Below, piece by piece: positions 8,491-20,190 of a stretch of DNA of 54,901 bases. The stretch spans positions 1 to 54,901 of the forward strand of contig NZ_LDQC01000028.1 in NCBI RefSeq assembly GCF_001475545.1, given 5' to 3'. Position 1 is the stretch's first letter. Each line of letters starts with the position of its first letter. The position numbers and the translations under genes were made by a program. This DNA is from Curtobacterium luteum (GTDB lineage Bacteria > Actinomycetota > Actinomycetes > Actinomycetales > Microbacteriaceae). A model generated the notes under the pieces. The model worked only from the letters and a program-made list of their open reading frames with translations. It ran no database searches and was not told the origin of the DNA.

Positions 8491-9970
8491 GGAGCGACGG
8501 GAGGCCGAGCGACACCGGACGCGGCCCGTCACCGGGCGTGGAGGGCGTCGGCACCCCGCAGCTCTCGGCCTGCGCGCGGTCCCACGCGTCGCCCGCCCGG
8601 GTCCGTCGGATCCGCAGCGGCCCGTCGTTGTCGGCGATGAGGAAGTGCGGCGCGGCACGCGTGACCTCGACCGTGACGACGTCGCCGGGGCGCGGCACGT
8701 CCGAACCGCTCGGCACGGAGAAGTGCACGAGGCGGGAGTCCTCCGCACGACCGGACAGCCGGTGCGTCTCGTCGTCCTTCTTGCCCTCTCCGGTGGCGAC
8801 GAGGACCTCGACGCCCCGGCCGACCTGCGCGGCGTTCTCCTCGGCGGTGATGCGCTCCTGCAGTGCGATGAGGCGCTCGTAGCGCTCCTGCACGATCTCC
8901 TTCGGGAGTTGGTCCGGCATCGTCGCGGCCGGCGTCCCGGGGCGGATCGAGTACTGGAACGTGAACGCGGAGGCGAACCGCGAGGCCTCGACGACGCGGA
9001 GGGTGTCCTCGAAGTCCTCGTCGGTCTCGCCCGGGAAGCCGACGATGATGTCCGTCGAGATCGCCGCGTGCGGGATCTTCGCCCGGACGCGGTCGAGGAT
9101 GCCGAGGAACCGCTCGCTCCGGTAGCTCCGGCGCATCGCCTTGAGGATGCGGTCGGACCCGGACTGCAGCGGCATGTGCAGCTGCGGCATGACGTTCGGC
9201 GTCTCGGCCATGGCGTCGATCACGTCGTCGGTGAACGCTGCCGGGTGCGGGCTCGTGAACCGGATGCGCTCGAGGCCGTCGATCGCACCAGCGGCACGTA
9301 GGAGCTTGCCGAACGCCTGGCGGTCGCCGAACTCCACACCGTACGAGTTGACGTTCTGCCCGAGGAGGGTGACCTCGATCGCACCGTCGTCGACCAGCGC
9401 CTGGATCTCGGCCAGGACGTCGCCAGGGCGGCGGTCCTTCTCCTTGCCGCGCAGCGACGGGACGATGCAGAACGTGCAGGTGTTGTTGCAGCCGACGGAG
9501 ATCGACACCCAGCCGCTGTACGTCGAGTCGCGCTTCGTCGGCAGCGTCGAGGGGAAGACGTCGAGGGACTCGAGGATCTCGATCTGCGCCTCGTCGTTGT
9601 GCCGTGCCCGCTCGAGGAGCGTCGGGAGGGACCCCATGTTGTGCGTGCCGAAGACGACGTCCACCCACGGCGCCTTCTCGAGGATGACGTTCTTGTCCTT
9701 CTGTGCCAGGCACCCGCCGACCGCGATCTGCATGCCCGGGTGCTCGCGCTTCACGCCCGCGAGGTGTCCGAGGTTCCCGTAGAGGCGGTTGTCGGCGTTC
9801 TCACGGACGGCGCAGGTGTTGATGACCACGACGTCGGCCTGCTCGCCGTCCGCGGCGACGTACCCGGCGGCACGGAGCGACCCGCTCAGCCGCTCCGAGT
9901 CGTGCACGTTCATCTGGCACCCGTAGGTGCGGACTTCGTAGGTGCGGGGGCGCGCTTCGACGGTGGCCAT
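8477..9970 (-). CDS. miaB: tRNA-2-methylthio-N6-dimethylallyladenosine synthase MiaB
   Basis: Radical SAM methylthiotransferase that converts i6A37 to ms2i6A37, acting directly after MiaA. 497 aa. The UPF0004 domain carries C18 (YGCQMN), C53 and C87 for the auxiliary 4Fe-4S cluster. The radical SAM CxxxCxxC is C161, C165, C168 (CNNTCTFC). A TRAM RNA-binding domain ends the protein. The ATG at 9970 was chosen because homology begins there and a TACACT -10 box sits 9 nt upstream. The 150 nt up to recX show no gene. Confidence 0.96.
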   Translation of the reverse strand: MATVEARPRTYEVRTYGCQMNVHDSERLSGSLRAAGYVAADGEQADVVVINTCAVRENADNRLYGNLGHLAGVKREHPGMQIAVGGCLAQKDKNVILEKAPWVDVVFGTHNMGSLPTLLERARHNDEAQIEILESLDVFPSTLPTKRDSTYSGWVSISVGCNNTCTFCIVPSLRGKEKDRRPGDVLAEIQALVDDGAIEVTLLGQNVNSYGVEFGDRQAFGKLLRAAGAIDGLERIRFTSPHPAAFTDDVIDAMAETPNVMPQLHMPLQSGSDRILKAMRRSYRSERFLGILDRVRAKIPHAAISTDIIVGFPGETDEDFEDTLRVVEASRFASAFTFQYSIRPGTPAATMPDQLPKEIVQERYERLIALQERITAEENAAQVGRGVEVLVATGEGKKDDETHRLSGRAEDSRLVHFSVPSGSDVPRPGDVVTVEVTRAAPHFLIADNDGPLRIRRTRAGDAWDRAQAESCGVPTPSTPGDGPRPVSLGLPSLRVGR

Positions 9971-10120
9971 GATCGTCCCAGTGTAGGTCGATCCCCGCCC
10001 GTGCCGAGGACCCTGGAGCGGGCCGCCCGGCTCGGTCACCGCGGGGTGGACACCGAGTCGGCGGCCGTCCGGCGGCGGTGCCACCCGTCGATGCTGCCGG
10101 CAGGTGTCCCGGCCGTGGTG

Positions 10121-11004
10121 CTACTCGAACCGGACGGAGCCGCCACCCGGTCGCGGTCGCCTGGCTGAGCCGTCGAGCGCCCGCTCGACGGCGACCCGCA
10201 CGACACCCGAGCCGTAGCCCTTGCGCATCAGGAACCCCGAGAGCCGACGCTCCGCAGTGGCACGGTCGAGCCCGCGCAGCTGTCCGGCGCGTTTGGCAGC
10301 GAGGTCGAGCGCCCGCACGAACTCGTCGTCCTGATCATCGGCCGCCGCCTCGAGGGCCGCGTCGATCGCGACCTGGTCGATGCCACGACGCCGGAGCTCC
10401 GCCACGACCCCCTGCCGGCCGAGCCCCTTGCGCTCGTGGAGCCGGTCGACGAGGTCGGTCGCGAGCGCCACGTCGTCGAGCAGTCCCACGCGCGTGAGTC
10501 GATCGATCTCGTCCTCGACGACGTCCGGCTCGAGGTCGTGCTGGGTCAGCGTCTTCCGCATCTCCGACGTGCTGACCCCGCGACGCCCGAGGGCGCGCAT
10601 ACTGAACCGCTCGGCGTCGGCACGCTGCTCGTCGAGCGGCCGAGGCGCGTCTTCGGGGGCGAGCTCGTCACCGCCCACGATGGCGAACACCGACGCGGTC
10701 GGGGCATCGGCCTCGGCGTCGTGGTCGTACCCTCCGCGCTCCGCTCGGGTGCTCCGCCCGCCGGCATCGCCGACGACCGGGGACACCCACTCTGCCTGCG
10801 CCTGTGCGCCACGGAGTGCCGTCGGCAGCGCGACCGGGGCGTCGGCGTCGTCGGTCACCGGCAGATCACGCGCGTCTGCTCCCGCTTCGGGCGTGGGGTC
10901 GGATGGATGGCTCCGCTTGACGCCCCGACGCGACCTCGCACCGAACAGGTCGGTGACCGGTGCGAGGTCGTCGTCACCCCGAGGGGCGCGGCCGTCCGAG
11001 GAGG

Positions 11005-11008
<4 letters not shown>
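10121..11008 (-). CDS. recX: RecA regulatory protein RecX
   Basis: Modulates RecA filament growth and activity. 295 aa, longer than the usual 150-200 aa. Residues 1 to about 125 are a charged, low-complexity extension ([13 protein letters not shown] and similar), and the RecX triple-helical repeats follow ([48 protein letters not shown]). The GTG start overlaps the recA stop (GTGA), the standard recA-recX coupling. The extension may be linker or regulatory; such N-terminal tails are common in actinobacterial RecX. Confidence 0.92.
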
Positions 11009-12072
<1,064 letters not shown>

Positions 12073-12281
12073 GGTGCGCTTCCTTCGTGCTCGATGTCTG
12101 CTGCCTGTAGGCTGTCGCGCCACCCCGGCCGGTGCTGCAAGGCCGGTGCTTCTGCGACAAGGCGTCGGGCCTGTCCCGATGTCGATCAACCTACGGCGGG
12201 CCACCGACATCACTGCCGACGACCACGCCCTCGGTGGAGAGGACACCCGGACGAGTCCGTTGTGCAGGAAGCTACCACCGA

Positions 12282-12297
12282 TAGAACACGTGTTCGA
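12282..12297. promoter_or_regulatory. LexA (SOS) box upstream of recA
   Basis: TAGAACACGTGTTCGA matches TCGAACNNNNGTTCGA at 11 of 12 defined positions. It lies between the DUF3046 gene and recA. On the minus strand a TAGCTT -10-like hexamer follows closely, so the recA leader would be roughly 190-200 nt. Confidence 0.88.
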
Positions 12298-12329
12298 GCA
12301 ACACGCCGAACAGAGTTTCGGGTGGGACG

Positions 12330-12554
12330 TCAGTCCTTCGGCTCGGCGAGTCCCTTGCCGTGCCGTCGGTCGATCGGCACGTCCTGGGAGTCACAGAGCG
12401 CGTCCCACACCGTGCGCGCGTCCACGCCCGCTCGGAGCGCCTCGGCAGCCGAGCGACCGCCGATGGCCTCGAGCACGACGTCTCGGGTGACGACCGCGCC
12501 GTACTCCTCGCCGAACACCTGGTCGACGGCTCGCCAGAACTCACTCACACGCAC
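12330..12554 (-). CDS. DUF3046 protein upstream of recA
   Basis: 74-aa acidic protein beginning [19 protein letters not shown], the DUF3046 signature, and containing [11 protein letters not shown] near the end. The family is typically found just upstream of recA in actinobacteria and has no established function. It contains no cysteine cluster, helix-turn-helix or membrane segment; predicted to be a small soluble helical protein. The recA SOS box lies downstream of its stop, so recA has its own promoter. Confidence 0.85.
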   Translation of the reverse strand: MRVSEFWRAVDQVFGEEYGAVVTRDVVLEAIGGRSAAEALRAGVDARTVWDALCDSQDVPIDRRHGKGLAEPKD

Positions 12555-12570
12555 CGGACCACCCTAACGA

Positions 12571-12604
12571 GAACACCCCCACCGGCGGACCGGCGGGGGT
12601 GTTC
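12571..12604 (-). terminator. Terminator hairpin after the ClgR-type gene
   Basis: GAACACCCCC-A-CCGGC pairs with CCGGC-G-GGGGTGTTC around a GGA loop: a strong GC-rich stem 16 nt after the stop of the minus-strand regulator gene. On that strand a short run (TTCTCGTT) follows, so it is the best intrinsic-terminator candidate in this part of the window. Confidence 0.7.
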
Positions 12605-12619
12605 GAGGGTCGGTGCGGG

Positions 12620-12928
12620 TCAGCGCACCGCGAGGTCGTTGTCGAACTCGGCGACGAGCTCGTCGGGCAGCGTGTCGGGGACGGGCGTGAGCCCCTCGAC
12701 GACGGCGAGACGGTCACCCACCTCACGCATGATCGTGGAGATGGGCGTGTCGAGCGCGTCGGCGACCGAAGCGAGGATCTCGGAGCTGGCTTCCTTCTGT
12801 CCGCGCTCCACCTCGCTGAGGTACCCGAGAGCGACGCTGGCCTTGGACGCGACCTGACGGAGGGTCCGGCCCTTCTGCAAGCGGAAGTCCCGAAGGACGT
12901 CGCCGATTTCCTGACGAACGAGAACCAT
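12620..12928 (-). CDS. clgR: XRE-family regulator, ClgR-like
   Basis: 102-aa DNA-binding protein. A Cro/C1 helix-turn-helix spans about 8-62 (IGDVLRDFRLQKGRTLRQVASKA, then LGYLSEVERGQKEASSEIL). This matches actinobacterial ClgR, an activator of clp protease and other proteostasis genes that is itself turned over by ClpP. The position between cinA/pgsA and recA is the usual clgR location. A strong AAGGAGGAG ribosome site precedes the ATG. The C-terminus ends NDLAVR, not the LAA-type tail of the best-known ClpP substrates, so degradation control is not evident from sequence. Confidence 0.85.
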   Translation of the reverse strand: MVLVRQEIGDVLRDFRLQKGRTLRQVASKASVALGYLSEVERGQKEASSEILASVADALDTPISTIMREVGDRLAVVEGLTPVPDTLPDELVAEFDNDLAVR

Positions 12929-12989
12929 GAGATCTCCTCCTTCCTGTCGTCTCCGGCCCGCTCGATCGGGGTGATCAAGGTCGGGACCA

Positions 12990-13005
12990 GCAACACTAGC
13001 GTTGC
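12990..13005. promoter_or_regulatory. Palindromic operator candidate upstream of the ClgR-like gene
   Basis: GCAACACTAGCGTTGC is an inverted repeat with 14 of 16 self-complementary positions, about 60 nt before the regulator's start. It does not fit published ClgR motifs exactly, so autoregulation is only suggested. Confidence 0.4.
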
Positions 13006-13081
13006 CGGTTGCAGCATGCTAACCACTGGGGCTGCGGTCCTGCTGGAGATTGCGTCAGATGTAACCCAGTGGAAACGGGGC

Positions 13082-13624
13082 CTATTCCCCCGCGGTGGGG
13101 AGAGCGCCGTCTGCCGCCGAGGACATCCGTGCGAGGAGTTCGGAGACGGTCGCGTGACGGATTGCATCGCGATCGCCGTCGAGGTGGAGTTCCCAGGCGG
13201 TCGCTCCGTCCGCCGACGCGATCCCGACGAACACCGTGCCGACCGGCTTGCCGTCCTGCGGGTCAGGGCCGGCGACACCGGTGGTGCTGATCCCCCACGT
13301 GGCCGCCTCTCCGTCGACCGACAGCGCCGACCGGACACCGGCCGCCATCTGCCGCGCGACCTCGGGGTCGACGGCTCCGCGCTCGGCGAGCAGCTCGGCG
13401 TCGACGCCGAGCACCGAGGCCTTCACGGGCGTCGCGTACGCCACGACGCCACCCCGGACGACCGCACTGGCACCGGGCACACCCACGAGGGTCGCGACCA
13501 CGAGCCCGCCGGTCAGTGACTCCGCCACCGCGACGGTCTCGCCGCGCGCGGTCAGTTCCGAGACGACCGCCCGGGCCGCCCGCGCCGCGTCGGCTCCGCT
13601 GGACGCACCCGCGAACGACGTCAC
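13082..13624 (-). CDS. Nicotinamide-nucleotide amidase, CinA C-terminal domain type (PncC)
   Basis: Deamidates nicotinamide mononucleotide to nicotinic acid mononucleotide in pyridine nucleotide recycling. 180 aa corresponding to the stand-alone CinA C-terminal domain, with no N-terminal COG1058 domain. The motif AVAESLTGGLVVATL, the segment VVAYATPVKASVLGV and GISTTGVAGPDPQDGKPVGTVFVG are the family's conserved blocks. The GTG start overlaps the pgsA stop (GTGA), so it is coupled to pgsA, as usual in actinobacteria. Confidence 0.9.
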   Translation of the reverse strand: MTSFAGASSGADAARAARAVVSELTARGETVAVAESLTGGLVVATLVGVPGASAVVRGGVVAYATPVKASVLGVDAELLAERGAVDPEVARQMAAGVRSALSVDGEAATWGISTTGVAGPDPQDGKPVGTVFVGIASADGATAWELHLDGDRDAIRHATVSELLARMSSAADGALPTAGE

Positions 13625-14259
13625 GCCGCGGTCCGGTTGTGCTTCCACGCCTGCCAGAGGTAGTCGATCCCGCTGAGCACCGTCGCCAGGAACGCCGCGG
13701 TCATCAGGATGCCGTTCACCCAGTGCGCCCAGTCCCCGACGAGCTGCCACCACGGGAACAGCGCGAGCGTGATCGCGACGGCCTGCAGGACGGTCTTGAT
13801 CTTCCCGCCACGGCTCGCCGGGATCACCCGGTCGGACAGCACCGCGAACCGGAACACCGTGATGCCGATCTCGCGCACCATGATCAGGATCGTCACGTAC
13901 CAGGGCAGCTCACCCAGGATCGAGAGCGCGACGAGCGCCCCGCCGATGAGCACCTTGTCGGCGATCGGGTCGACGAGCTTGCCGAAGTCGGTGACGAGGT
14001 TCTGCCGACGGGCGATGATGCCGTCCGCACTGTCGGTGACGATCGCGACGACGAAGAGGACCGCCGCCCAGATCCGCACGGCGGTGTCCTGCCCGGCGTC
14101 CGCGAGCAGCAGGACGAAGAACAGCGGCGCCATGAGGATGCGCACGACCGTGATGATGTTCGCCACGTTCGCCGTCGAGGCGGGTCCGTCGCCCTTGCGG
14201 ATCAGCCGCCCGCGCCACGGGAACTGCGCTGCACTGTGCGAGCCTTCGGTGCTGGTCAT
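13621..14259 (-). CDS. pgsA: CDP-diacylglycerol-glycerol-3-phosphate 3-phosphatidyltransferase PgsA
   Basis: Integral membrane enzyme forming phosphatidylglycerol phosphate. 212 aa with several hydrophobic segments. The CDP-alcohol phosphotransferase motif is complete: D76, D79-G80, A83-R84, G93, D97, D101. Among CDP-alcohol phosphotransferases, PgsA rather than phosphatidylinositol phosphate synthase is favoured by the cinA/ftsK context and the NIITVVRILMAPLFF opening. The start lies 5 nt after the ftsK stop. Confidence 0.9.
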   Translation of the reverse strand: MTSTEGSHSAAQFPWRGRLIRKGDGPASTANVANIITVVRILMAPLFFVLLLADAGQDTAVRIWAAVLFVVAIVTDSADGIIARRQNLVTDFGKLVDPIADKVLIGGALVALSILGELPWYVTILIMVREIGITVFRFAVLSDRVIPASRGGKIKTVLQAVAITLALFPWWQLVGDWAHWVNGILMTAAFLATVLSGIDYLWQAWKHNRTAA

Positions 14260-14264
14260 CGCAC

Positions 14265-17222
14265 TCACTCCCTGCCGGTCAGTCCCCACGCGTCCTCGTC
14301 CGGTCCGTCATCCTCTTCAGGGTACCCGCGCGTCATGTCCGAGACCGGGTCGTCGCCGTACCGGTCTCCGTCGGCCTCGACCGCGGCACCACCCGCGGCA
14401 GCGGCTCCCGCGGACGAACCGCCCGGAGACGCCTGACCCACCGGCGGTGCAGCCGGAGCGGCGGCCGACGGCGGTTCCTCGCCGCGGAGCTTCGCGAGCA
14501 CGCCGGGGAGCTGGTCCGGCGTCACGAGGACGTCGCGCGCCTTCGACCCCTCGGACGGCCCGACGATGTCACGCGACTCCATGAGGTCCATGAGGCGCCC
14601 GGCCTTGGCGAACCCGACGCGGAGCTTGCGCTGCAGCATCGACGTCGATCCGAACTGCGTCGACACGACCTGCTCGACCGCCGCGAGCAGCAGTTCGAGG
14701 TCGTCGCCGATGTCCGCGTCGATCTCCTTGCGCTCGACGACCGCCTGGACGTCCTGCCGGTACTCGGGGCGGGCCTGTCGGGTGACGTGCTGGACGACCT
14801 CGGCGACCTCGCTCTCCTGCACCCAGGCGCCCTGCACGCGGAGGGCCTTCGAGGACCCCATCGGCAGGAAGAGCGCGTCGCCCTGACCGATGAGCTTGTC
14901 GGCGCCCGGCTGGTCGAGGATCACCCGGGAGTCGGTGACGCTCGTCACGGCGAAGGCCACGCGGGACGGCACGTTCGCCTTGATCAGGCCGGTGATCACG
15001 TCGACCGAGGGGCGCTGCGTCGCGAGGACGAGGTGGATGCCGGCCGCGCGGGCGAGCTGGGTGATGCGGACGATCGACTCCTCGACGTCCCGTGGGGCGA
15101 CGAGCATGAGGTCGGCGAGCTCGTCCACGACGACGAGCAGGTACGGGTACTTCTTGAGCTTCCGCTCGCTGCCCGCCGGCAGGATGATCTCGTTGTTCTC
15201 GATCGCCTTGTTGAAGTCGTCGACGTGGCGGAACCCGAACGACGCGAGGTCGTCGTACCGCATGTCCATCTCCTTCACGACCCACTGCAGCGCTTCGGCT
15301 GCCTTCTTCGGGTTCGTGATGATCGGCGTGATGAGGTGCGGGACCCCGGCGTAGATCGAGAGCTCGACGCGCTTCGGGTCGACGAGCACCATGCGGACCT
15401 CGGACGGCTTCGCACGCATCAGGAGCGAGGTGATCATCGAGTTGATGAACACCGACTTGCCGGACCCGGTGGACCCCGCGACGAGCAGGTGCGGCATCTT
15501 CGCGAGGTTCGCGACGACGAAGCCGCCCTCGACGTCCTTGCCGACGCCGATCGTCATCGGGTGCTTCGACTTGCGTGCAGCGTTCGACCGCAGGACGTCA
15601 CCGAGCGACACGGTCTCGCGGTCGGTGTTCGGGATCTCGACACCGATCGCGCTCTTGCCCGGGATCGGCGAGAGGATCCGGACCTCGTTCGACGCGACCG
15701 CGTACGACAGGTTCTTCGAGAGCGCCGTGACGCGCTCGACCTTCACACCAGGGCCGAGCTCGATCTCGTAGCGCGTCACCGTCGGCCCGCGGGAGAACCC
15801 GGTGACCTTCGCGTCGACCTTGAACTCGGTGAGGACGCCCGTGATCGCCGCGACGATGTCGTCGTTCGCCTGGCTGCGCGCGACCGACGGGGTCCCCGCG
15901 CTCAGGGTCGTCGCCGCCGGCAGGCGGTACGGCTTGTCCGGGTCCTCGTCGTCCGCGGTCGCCGACAGGCCGTCGGCAGCGTCGGCTTGGTCGTCCGCCG
16001 GGTCCTCGGCCGGGAGGCTCGGGGAGACCACCGGGGACACCCCGGCATCGGGACGGGTCGCCTCGCCCACCGTCGGCTCGGCCACGGGTGCCGGTGCGGC
16101 GGGCACCGCGGCGCCGAAGTCGCGGAGCGCCTGCTCGGCCTGCTCGAGGTCCTGCTCGACCGAGTCGTTGAGGTTCACGGAACCGGGCTCGGACGGCGTG
16201 TGGTCGATGAGCCCTGCGGCTGCCCCGGCGTTCGGCGAGACCGAGGGCGCGGTCGGTGCCGCCTGGGTCGCCGCTGCCGGCAGCACGGGGCTGTCGAAGG
16301 CCGGGTCCTCCTCGCGCCCGGACTTGTTCCGCCGCCACCACGGGATGGTCTCGACACCCTCCTCAGCAGGGGCGCCGTCCTCGCCGAAGCCGAGGTCGTC
16401 GAACAGCTGGAACTCCTGCTCACCCTTCTTCCCCTTGCCGCGCGGCTTCCGCTGGACCGGCTCGGGGGCGACGTCGACCTCCTCGTCGACCGGAGCCGGA
16501 GCGCCGAAGAGGTAGGCGTAGAGCTCGTGCAAGCGCCGTCCGGTCTTGTTCGGCGGCGTCTTCGTGATGATGAACAGGGACAGCACGAGGAGCACCACGG
16601 CCACGGGCACGGCGACCCACGCGGTCGCGATCGTGACGAGCCACCCGATGACCACCCAACCGAGCACCCCACCAGCAGCGGCGAGGGCCGGCATGCCGTC
16701 GGACGCGCTCGGGGTCCCGCCGAAGACGTGGCACAGGGACGAGATCGAGACGAGCAGGATGCCGAGACCGATCCCGATGCGGGTGTTGTCGTGGACCGAG
16801 GCGGGGTGTCGGAAGAGCCACCCGGCGAACACGACCATGATGACCGGCAGGGCGAACGCGAGCCGCCCGAAGAGCCCTCCGAACGTGTAGGCGTCGAGGT
16901 TCACCGACACCGCGCTCGTCGGGTTCAACCACTCCACGACCGCTCCGGCGATCGCGAGCAGGACGAGCAGGAACGGGAAGCCGTCGCGACGTTGGTCCTT
17001 CTCGAGGGACTCCTTGCCGAGCACGCGGAAGAGCGCGCCGACGCCGTGCGCCATCGCGAGCCAGGCGGTCACGAGGGGGTTCTGCTCCCGGAACACCGGC
17101 GGCTGTGTGGCCGGCGGGAGCTTCTTCGTCGTCGCCTGGGTGCGCGACGTCCCGCGCGTCGCGCTCGTGCGCGACGACGAGGACGCGCGTGAGCGCGTGG
17201 TCGACTTGGTGCCTCCGGCCAT
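14265..17222 (-). CDS. ftsK: DNA translocase FtsK
   Basis: Septal DNA pump that clears chromosome dimers at division. 985 aa: a basic Ser/Thr/Arg N-terminus (about 1-35), four to five membrane helices (about 75-240), an acidic/proline linker, then the alpha-beta motor with Walker A GSTGSGKS (583-590), Walker [12 protein letters not shown], and a C-terminal gamma winged helix ([24 protein letters not shown]). A short acidic tail follows. The ATG at 17222 has a TAGGGT -10 box 7 nt upstream and no Shine-Dalgarno sequence. The pgsA gene begins 5 nt after the stop. Confidence 0.97.
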   Translation of the reverse strand: MAGGTKSTTRSRASSSSRTSATRGTSRTQATTKKLPPATQPPVFREQNPLVTAWLAMAHGVGALFRVLGKESLEKDQRRDGFPFLLVLLAIAGAVVEWLNPTSAVSVNLDAYTFGGLFGRLAFALPVIMVVFAGWLFRHPASVHDNTRIGIGLGILLVSISSLCHVFGGTPSASDGMPALAAAGGVLGWVVIGWLVTIATAWVAVPVAVVLLVLSLFIITKTPPNKTGRRLHELYAYLFGAPAPVDEEVDVAPEPVQRKPRGKGKKGEQEFQLFDDLGFGEDGAPAEEGVETIPWWRRNKSGREEDPAFDSPVLPAAATQAAPTAPSVSPNAGAAAGLIDHTPSEPGSVNLNDSVEQDLEQAEQALRDFGAAVPAAPAPVAEPTVGEATRPDAGVSPVVSPSLPAEDPADDQADAADGLSATADDEDPDKPYRLPAATTLSAGTPSVARSQANDDIVAAITGVLTEFKVDAKVTGFSRGPTVTRYEIELGPGVKVERVTALSKNLSYAVASNEVRILSPIPGKSAIGVEIPNTDRETVSLGDVLRSNAARKSKHPMTIGVGKDVEGGFVVANLAKMPHLLVAGSTGSGKSVFINSMITSLLMRAKPSEVRMVLVDPKRVELSIYAGVPHLITPIITNPKKAAEALQWVVKEMDMRYDDLASFGFRHVDDFNKAIENNEIILPAGSERKLKKYPYLLVVVDELADLMLVAPRDVEESIVRITQLARAAGIHLVLATQRPSVDVITGLIKANVPSRVAFAVTSVTDSRVILDQPGADKLIGQGDALFLPMGSSKALRVQGAWVQESEVAEVVQHVTRQARPEYRQDVQAVVERKEIDADIGDDLELLLAAVEQVVSTQFGSTSMLQRKLRVGFAKAGRLMDLMESRDIVGPSEGSKARDVLVTPDQLPGVLAKLRGEEPPSAAAPAAPPVGQASPGGSSAGAAAAGGAAVEADGDRYGDDPVSDMTRGYPEEDDGPDEDAWGLTGRE

Positions 17223-17229
17223 GGGTGGA

Positions 17230-17235
17230 ACCCTA
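17230..17235 (-). promoter_or_regulatory. -10 box of a probable leaderless ftsK promoter
   Basis: Minus-strand TAGGGT ends 7 nt before the ftsK ATG. No ribosome site is present. Confidence 0.55.
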
Positions 17236-17258
17236 ATCCTGCCCGGGGACAAACGAGC

Positions 17259-17302
17259 GGAGGCCCGCCGCAGCGTCCGTGACGGACGTGCGACGGGCCT
17301 CC
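17259..17302 (-). terminator. GGAGGC-type hairpin after RNase J gene
   Basis: GGAGGCCCG (17259-17267) pairs with CGGGCCTCC (17294-17302), and an inner GTCCGT/ACGGAC stem lies between them. The element is downstream of the minus-strand rnj stop and upstream of ftsK. One of the recurring GGAGGC/GCCTCC elements of this window; no U-tract. Confidence 0.6.
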
Positions 17303-17338
17303 AGGCCGAACGCGCGACTGCGCGGCCCCGACCGAGGG

Positions 17339-19015
17339 TTACGCCTCGATGACGACCGGGACGATCATCGGGCGACGGCGGTGCTTGGAGTTGACCCAGC
17401 GGCCGACCGTGCGACGGACCACCTGGCTGAAGGCGTGCTGGTCACGCGTGCCGTTCGCGGCGGCCTCGGCGAGGGCCTTCGCGATCTGCGGGCGGACGTC
17501 GTCGAACACCGAGTCGTCCTCGGCGAAGCCGCGCGACTGGATCTCCGGGCCGACCACGCACTGTCCGGTGGTGAAGTCGACGGCGCAGAAGATCGAGATG
17601 AAGCCCTCTTCCGCGAGGACACGGCGGTCCTTGAGGTCGGCGTCGGTGATCTCGCCGACGGTCGAGCCGTCGACGTACACGTAGCCGATGTCGAGCTGGC
17701 CGGCGACGCGGACCTCGCCGTCCTTGAGGTCGACGACGATGCCGTCCTGCCCCAGGATGACGTTCCGCGGCGGGACGCCGGTCTGGATCGCGAGGTCGGC
17801 GCTCGCGTACAGGTGACGGTGCTCGCCGTGCACGGGGAGCACGTTCTTCGGCCGCAGGATGTTGTAGCAGTAGAGCAGCTCGCCGGCGCTGGCGTGGCCG
17901 GAGACGTGCACTCGCGCGTTGCCCTTGTGCACGACCTTCGCGCCGAGCTTCGTCAGCCCGTCGATCACGCGGTACACGGCGTTCTCGTTCCCGGGGATGA
18001 GGCTCGACGCCAGGATGACGGTGTCGCCCTCGCCGATCTCGATCTGGTGCTCGAGGTTCGCCATGCGCGCGAGCACGGCCATCGGCTCGCCCTGCGACCC
18101 GGTCGACATGTAGACGATCTGGTCGTCCGGGACGTTCTTCGCCTTCTTCGTGTCGATGAGGACGTCGTCCGGGACCCGGAGGTAGCCGAGCTCGGCCGCG
18201 ATCGTCATGTTCCGGATCATCGAGCGGCCCATGAAGGCGACCTTGCGGTTCGCGGCGGCCGCGGCGTCGAGCACCTGCTGGACGCGGTGCACGTGCGACG
18301 AGAAGCTCGCGACGACCACCTTCTTGCGGGCGCGCGTGATGATGTTCTCGAGGACCGGGCCGATGTCGCGCTCGGGCGCGGTGAAACCCGGCACGTCGGC
18401 GTTCGTCGAGTCCGGCAGGAACAGGTCGACGCCCTGCTCGCCGAGGCGGGCGAAAGCACGGAGGTCCGTGATCCGGTCGTCGAGCGGGAGCTGGTCCATC
18501 TTGAAGTCGCCCGTGTGCAGGACACGACCGGCGGGGGTCGTGATCGCGACGGCGAGGGCGTCCGGGATGGAGTGGTTGACGGCGACGAACTCGAGGTGGA
18601 ACGGGCCGAGCTGCTCGGTCTGGTCCTCCTGCACGACGAGCGCGTACGGCTTGATCCTGTGTTCCTTGAGCTTTGCCTCGACGAGCGCGAGGGTCAGTGT
18701 GGAGCCGATCAGCGGGATGTCGTCGCGGAGCTTCAGGAGGTAGGGGACGGCACCGATGTGGTCCTCGTGGCCGTGCGTGAGCACGACGCCGAGCACGTCG
18801 TCGAGGCGGTCCCGGATGGGTGCGAAGTCCGGCAGGATGAGGTCGACACCGGGCTGGTGCTCCTCCGGGAACAACACACCTGCGTCGACGACGAGGAGCT
18901 TGCCCTCGTACTCGTACACGGTCATGTTGCGACCGATCTCGCCGAGGCCCCCGACGGGGACGACGCGGAGGGTGCCGGCTTCGAGCGGCTGCGGTTCGGA
19001 GATCTGGGTGGGCAT
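17339..19015 (-). CDS. rnj: Ribonuclease J
   Basis: Metallo-beta-lactamase/beta-CASP ribonuclease with endo- and 5'-exonuclease activity. 558 aa. The metal site is HGHEDH (H81, H83, D85, H86), preceded by [10 protein letters not shown] and VVDAGVLFP; the beta-CASP domain follows ([30 protein letters not shown]) and HVSGHAS. The C-terminal domain is present, so the length is normal. An AGGA ribosome site precedes the ATG. dapA lies just upstream, the standard dapA-rnj actinobacterial pair. Confidence 0.96.
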   Translation of the reverse strand: MPTQISEPQPLEAGTLRVVPVGGLGEIGRNMTVYEYEGKLLVVDAGVLFPEEHQPGVDLILPDFAPIRDRLDDVLGVVLTHGHEDHIGAVPYLLKLRDDIPLIGSTLTLALVEAKLKEHRIKPYALVVQEDQTEQLGPFHLEFVAVNHSIPDALAVAITTPAGRVLHTGDFKMDQLPLDDRITDLRAFARLGEQGVDLFLPDSTNADVPGFTAPERDIGPVLENIITRARKKVVVASFSSHVHRVQQVLDAAAAANRKVAFMGRSMIRNMTIAAELGYLRVPDDVLIDTKKAKNVPDDQIVYMSTGSQGEPMAVLARMANLEHQIEIGEGDTVILASSLIPGNENAVYRVIDGLTKLGAKVVHKGNARVHVSGHASAGELLYCYNILRPKNVLPVHGEHRHLYASADLAIQTGVPPRNVILGQDGIVVDLKDGEVRVAGQLDIGYVYVDGSTVGEITDADLKDRRVLAEEGFISIFCAVDFTTGQCVVGPEIQSRGFAEDDSVFDDVRPQIAKALAEAAANGTRDQHAFSQVVRRTVGRWVNSKHRRRPMIVPVVIEA

Positions 19016-19062
19016 TCGGTCCTGACTGTCGTGCGACGCACTGCCCGTGCGACGCGGTCTTC

Positions 19063-20040
19063 CTAACGTGTGGTGCCTGGCACCTTCGGCAATGCGCCGC
19101 CGGCCGCTGCGTTGCGGTCGGGGCGGAAGTTCGAGAAGTCGGCGCCCGGGATGTCCCGGACCGCTTCGAGGGAGGTCTCGATGGCGTAGGCCTCGGTGTC
19201 CTCGGGGCCGACGAGGGGCAGGCGGACGCGCGGGCTGCCGATGCGGCCGAGCCCGTGCAGCACGTACTTCGCCGCGACGGTGCCGGGGACGTGGGTCATG
19301 ATCGCACGGACCAGGGGTTCGACGCGCTTGTGCTCGGCGGTCGCGGTCGCGAGGTCGCCGCGGTTCACGGCGTCGACGATCGTGCGGTAGGGCGTGCTCG
19401 TGATGTTCGCGGTGACGCCGATGAGCCCGGTGGCCCCGATCGACAGGTGCGGGAGCACGTTCGTGTCGTCACCGGAGAAGTACATGAGGTCGGTGTTGTT
19501 GAGCACCCGGGAGACCTCGGCGAAGTCGCCCTTGGCGTCCTTCACGGCGAGGATGTTCGGGTGGTGCGACGCCCGCACGATGGTCTCGTACGTGATCGGG
19601 ATGCCCGTGCGGCCGGGGATGTCGTAGAGGATGACGGGCAGGTCGGTGGCGTCGGCGATCATCCGGAAGTGGGTGAGCACGCCCGCCTGCGTCGGCTTGT
19701 TGTAGTACGGCGTGACGATCATGACACCGTCGGCGCCGGCATTCTCGCTCTGCTTGTAGAGGTGGATGGCGTGCGCGGTCTCGTTCGAGCCACCGCCCGT
19801 GATGATCTTCGCGCGGCCGGCGGCGACGGACTTGCCGACCTCGACGAGCCGGAGCTTCTCGGGGTCGGTGAGCGTCGACGTCTCGCCGGTGGTGCCCGTG
19901 ACGACGATGCCGTCGGCGCCGGCCGTGATGCAGTCGTCGATGTGCTGTTCGACGCCGGGCCAGTCGACCTCGCCGTCGGCGGTGAACGGGGTCACGAGGG
20001 CGACGAGGACCTGGCCGAAGGGATTCTCACGCGTGGACAC
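19063..20040 (-). CDS. dapA: 4-hydroxy-tetrahydrodipicolinate synthase DapA
   Basis: Condenses pyruvate with aspartate semialdehyde in lysine/diaminopimelate synthesis. 325 aa from the GTG at 20040. The Schiff-base lysine K167 (ILAVKDAKGD), Y139 (ILYDIPGRTG) and the TGTTGE pyruvate loop (48-53) are present. The open frame extends far upstream but is low-complexity there. The GTG has a TACGCT box 7 nt before it. Confidence 0.96.
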   Translation of the reverse strand: MSTRENPFGQVLVALVTPFTADGEVDWPGVEQHIDDCITAGADGIVVTGTTGETSTLTDPEKLRLVEVGKSVAAGRAKIITGGGSNETAHAIHLYKQSENAGADGVMIVTPYYNKPTQAGVLTHFRMIADATDLPVILYDIPGRTGIPITYETIVRASHHPNILAVKDAKGDFAEVSRVLNNTDLMYFSGDDTNVLPHLSIGATGLIGVTANITSTPYRTIVDAVNRGDLATATAEHKRVEPLVRAIMTHVPGTVAAKYVLHGLGRIGSPRVRLPLVGPEDTEAYAIETSLEAVRDIPGADFSNFRPDRNAAAGGALPKVPGTTR

Positions 20041-20047
20041 GGGGACC

Positions 20048-20053
20048 AGCGTA
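20048..20053 (-). promoter_or_regulatory. -10 box of a probable leaderless dapA promoter
   Basis: Minus-strand TACGCT lies 7 nt before the dapA GTG start, with no ribosome site. Confidence 0.55.
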
Positions 20054-20190
20054 CCGGGGTCGGGCGTCGGGCCCGCAGTCCGCCCGGACGGTGGCCGGCC
20101 GGGAGGCACGGCTCGGCCCGTGCGCGGCTGCTGCGGGCTGCGGGCGGTCGGGTCCGGCGCGGGGCCGCCCCCGCGGCGCGGTTCGCACCC

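Noticed and set aside
12990..13005. A ClgR binding site as a firm assignment
   Set aside because: The palindrome does not fit the ClgR consensus patterns I know, so it is only listed as a candidate operator.
14787..17192. An 801-codon open frame opposite ftsK
   Set aside because: The FtsK frame has Walker motifs and membrane helices; the opposite frame is compositional shadow.
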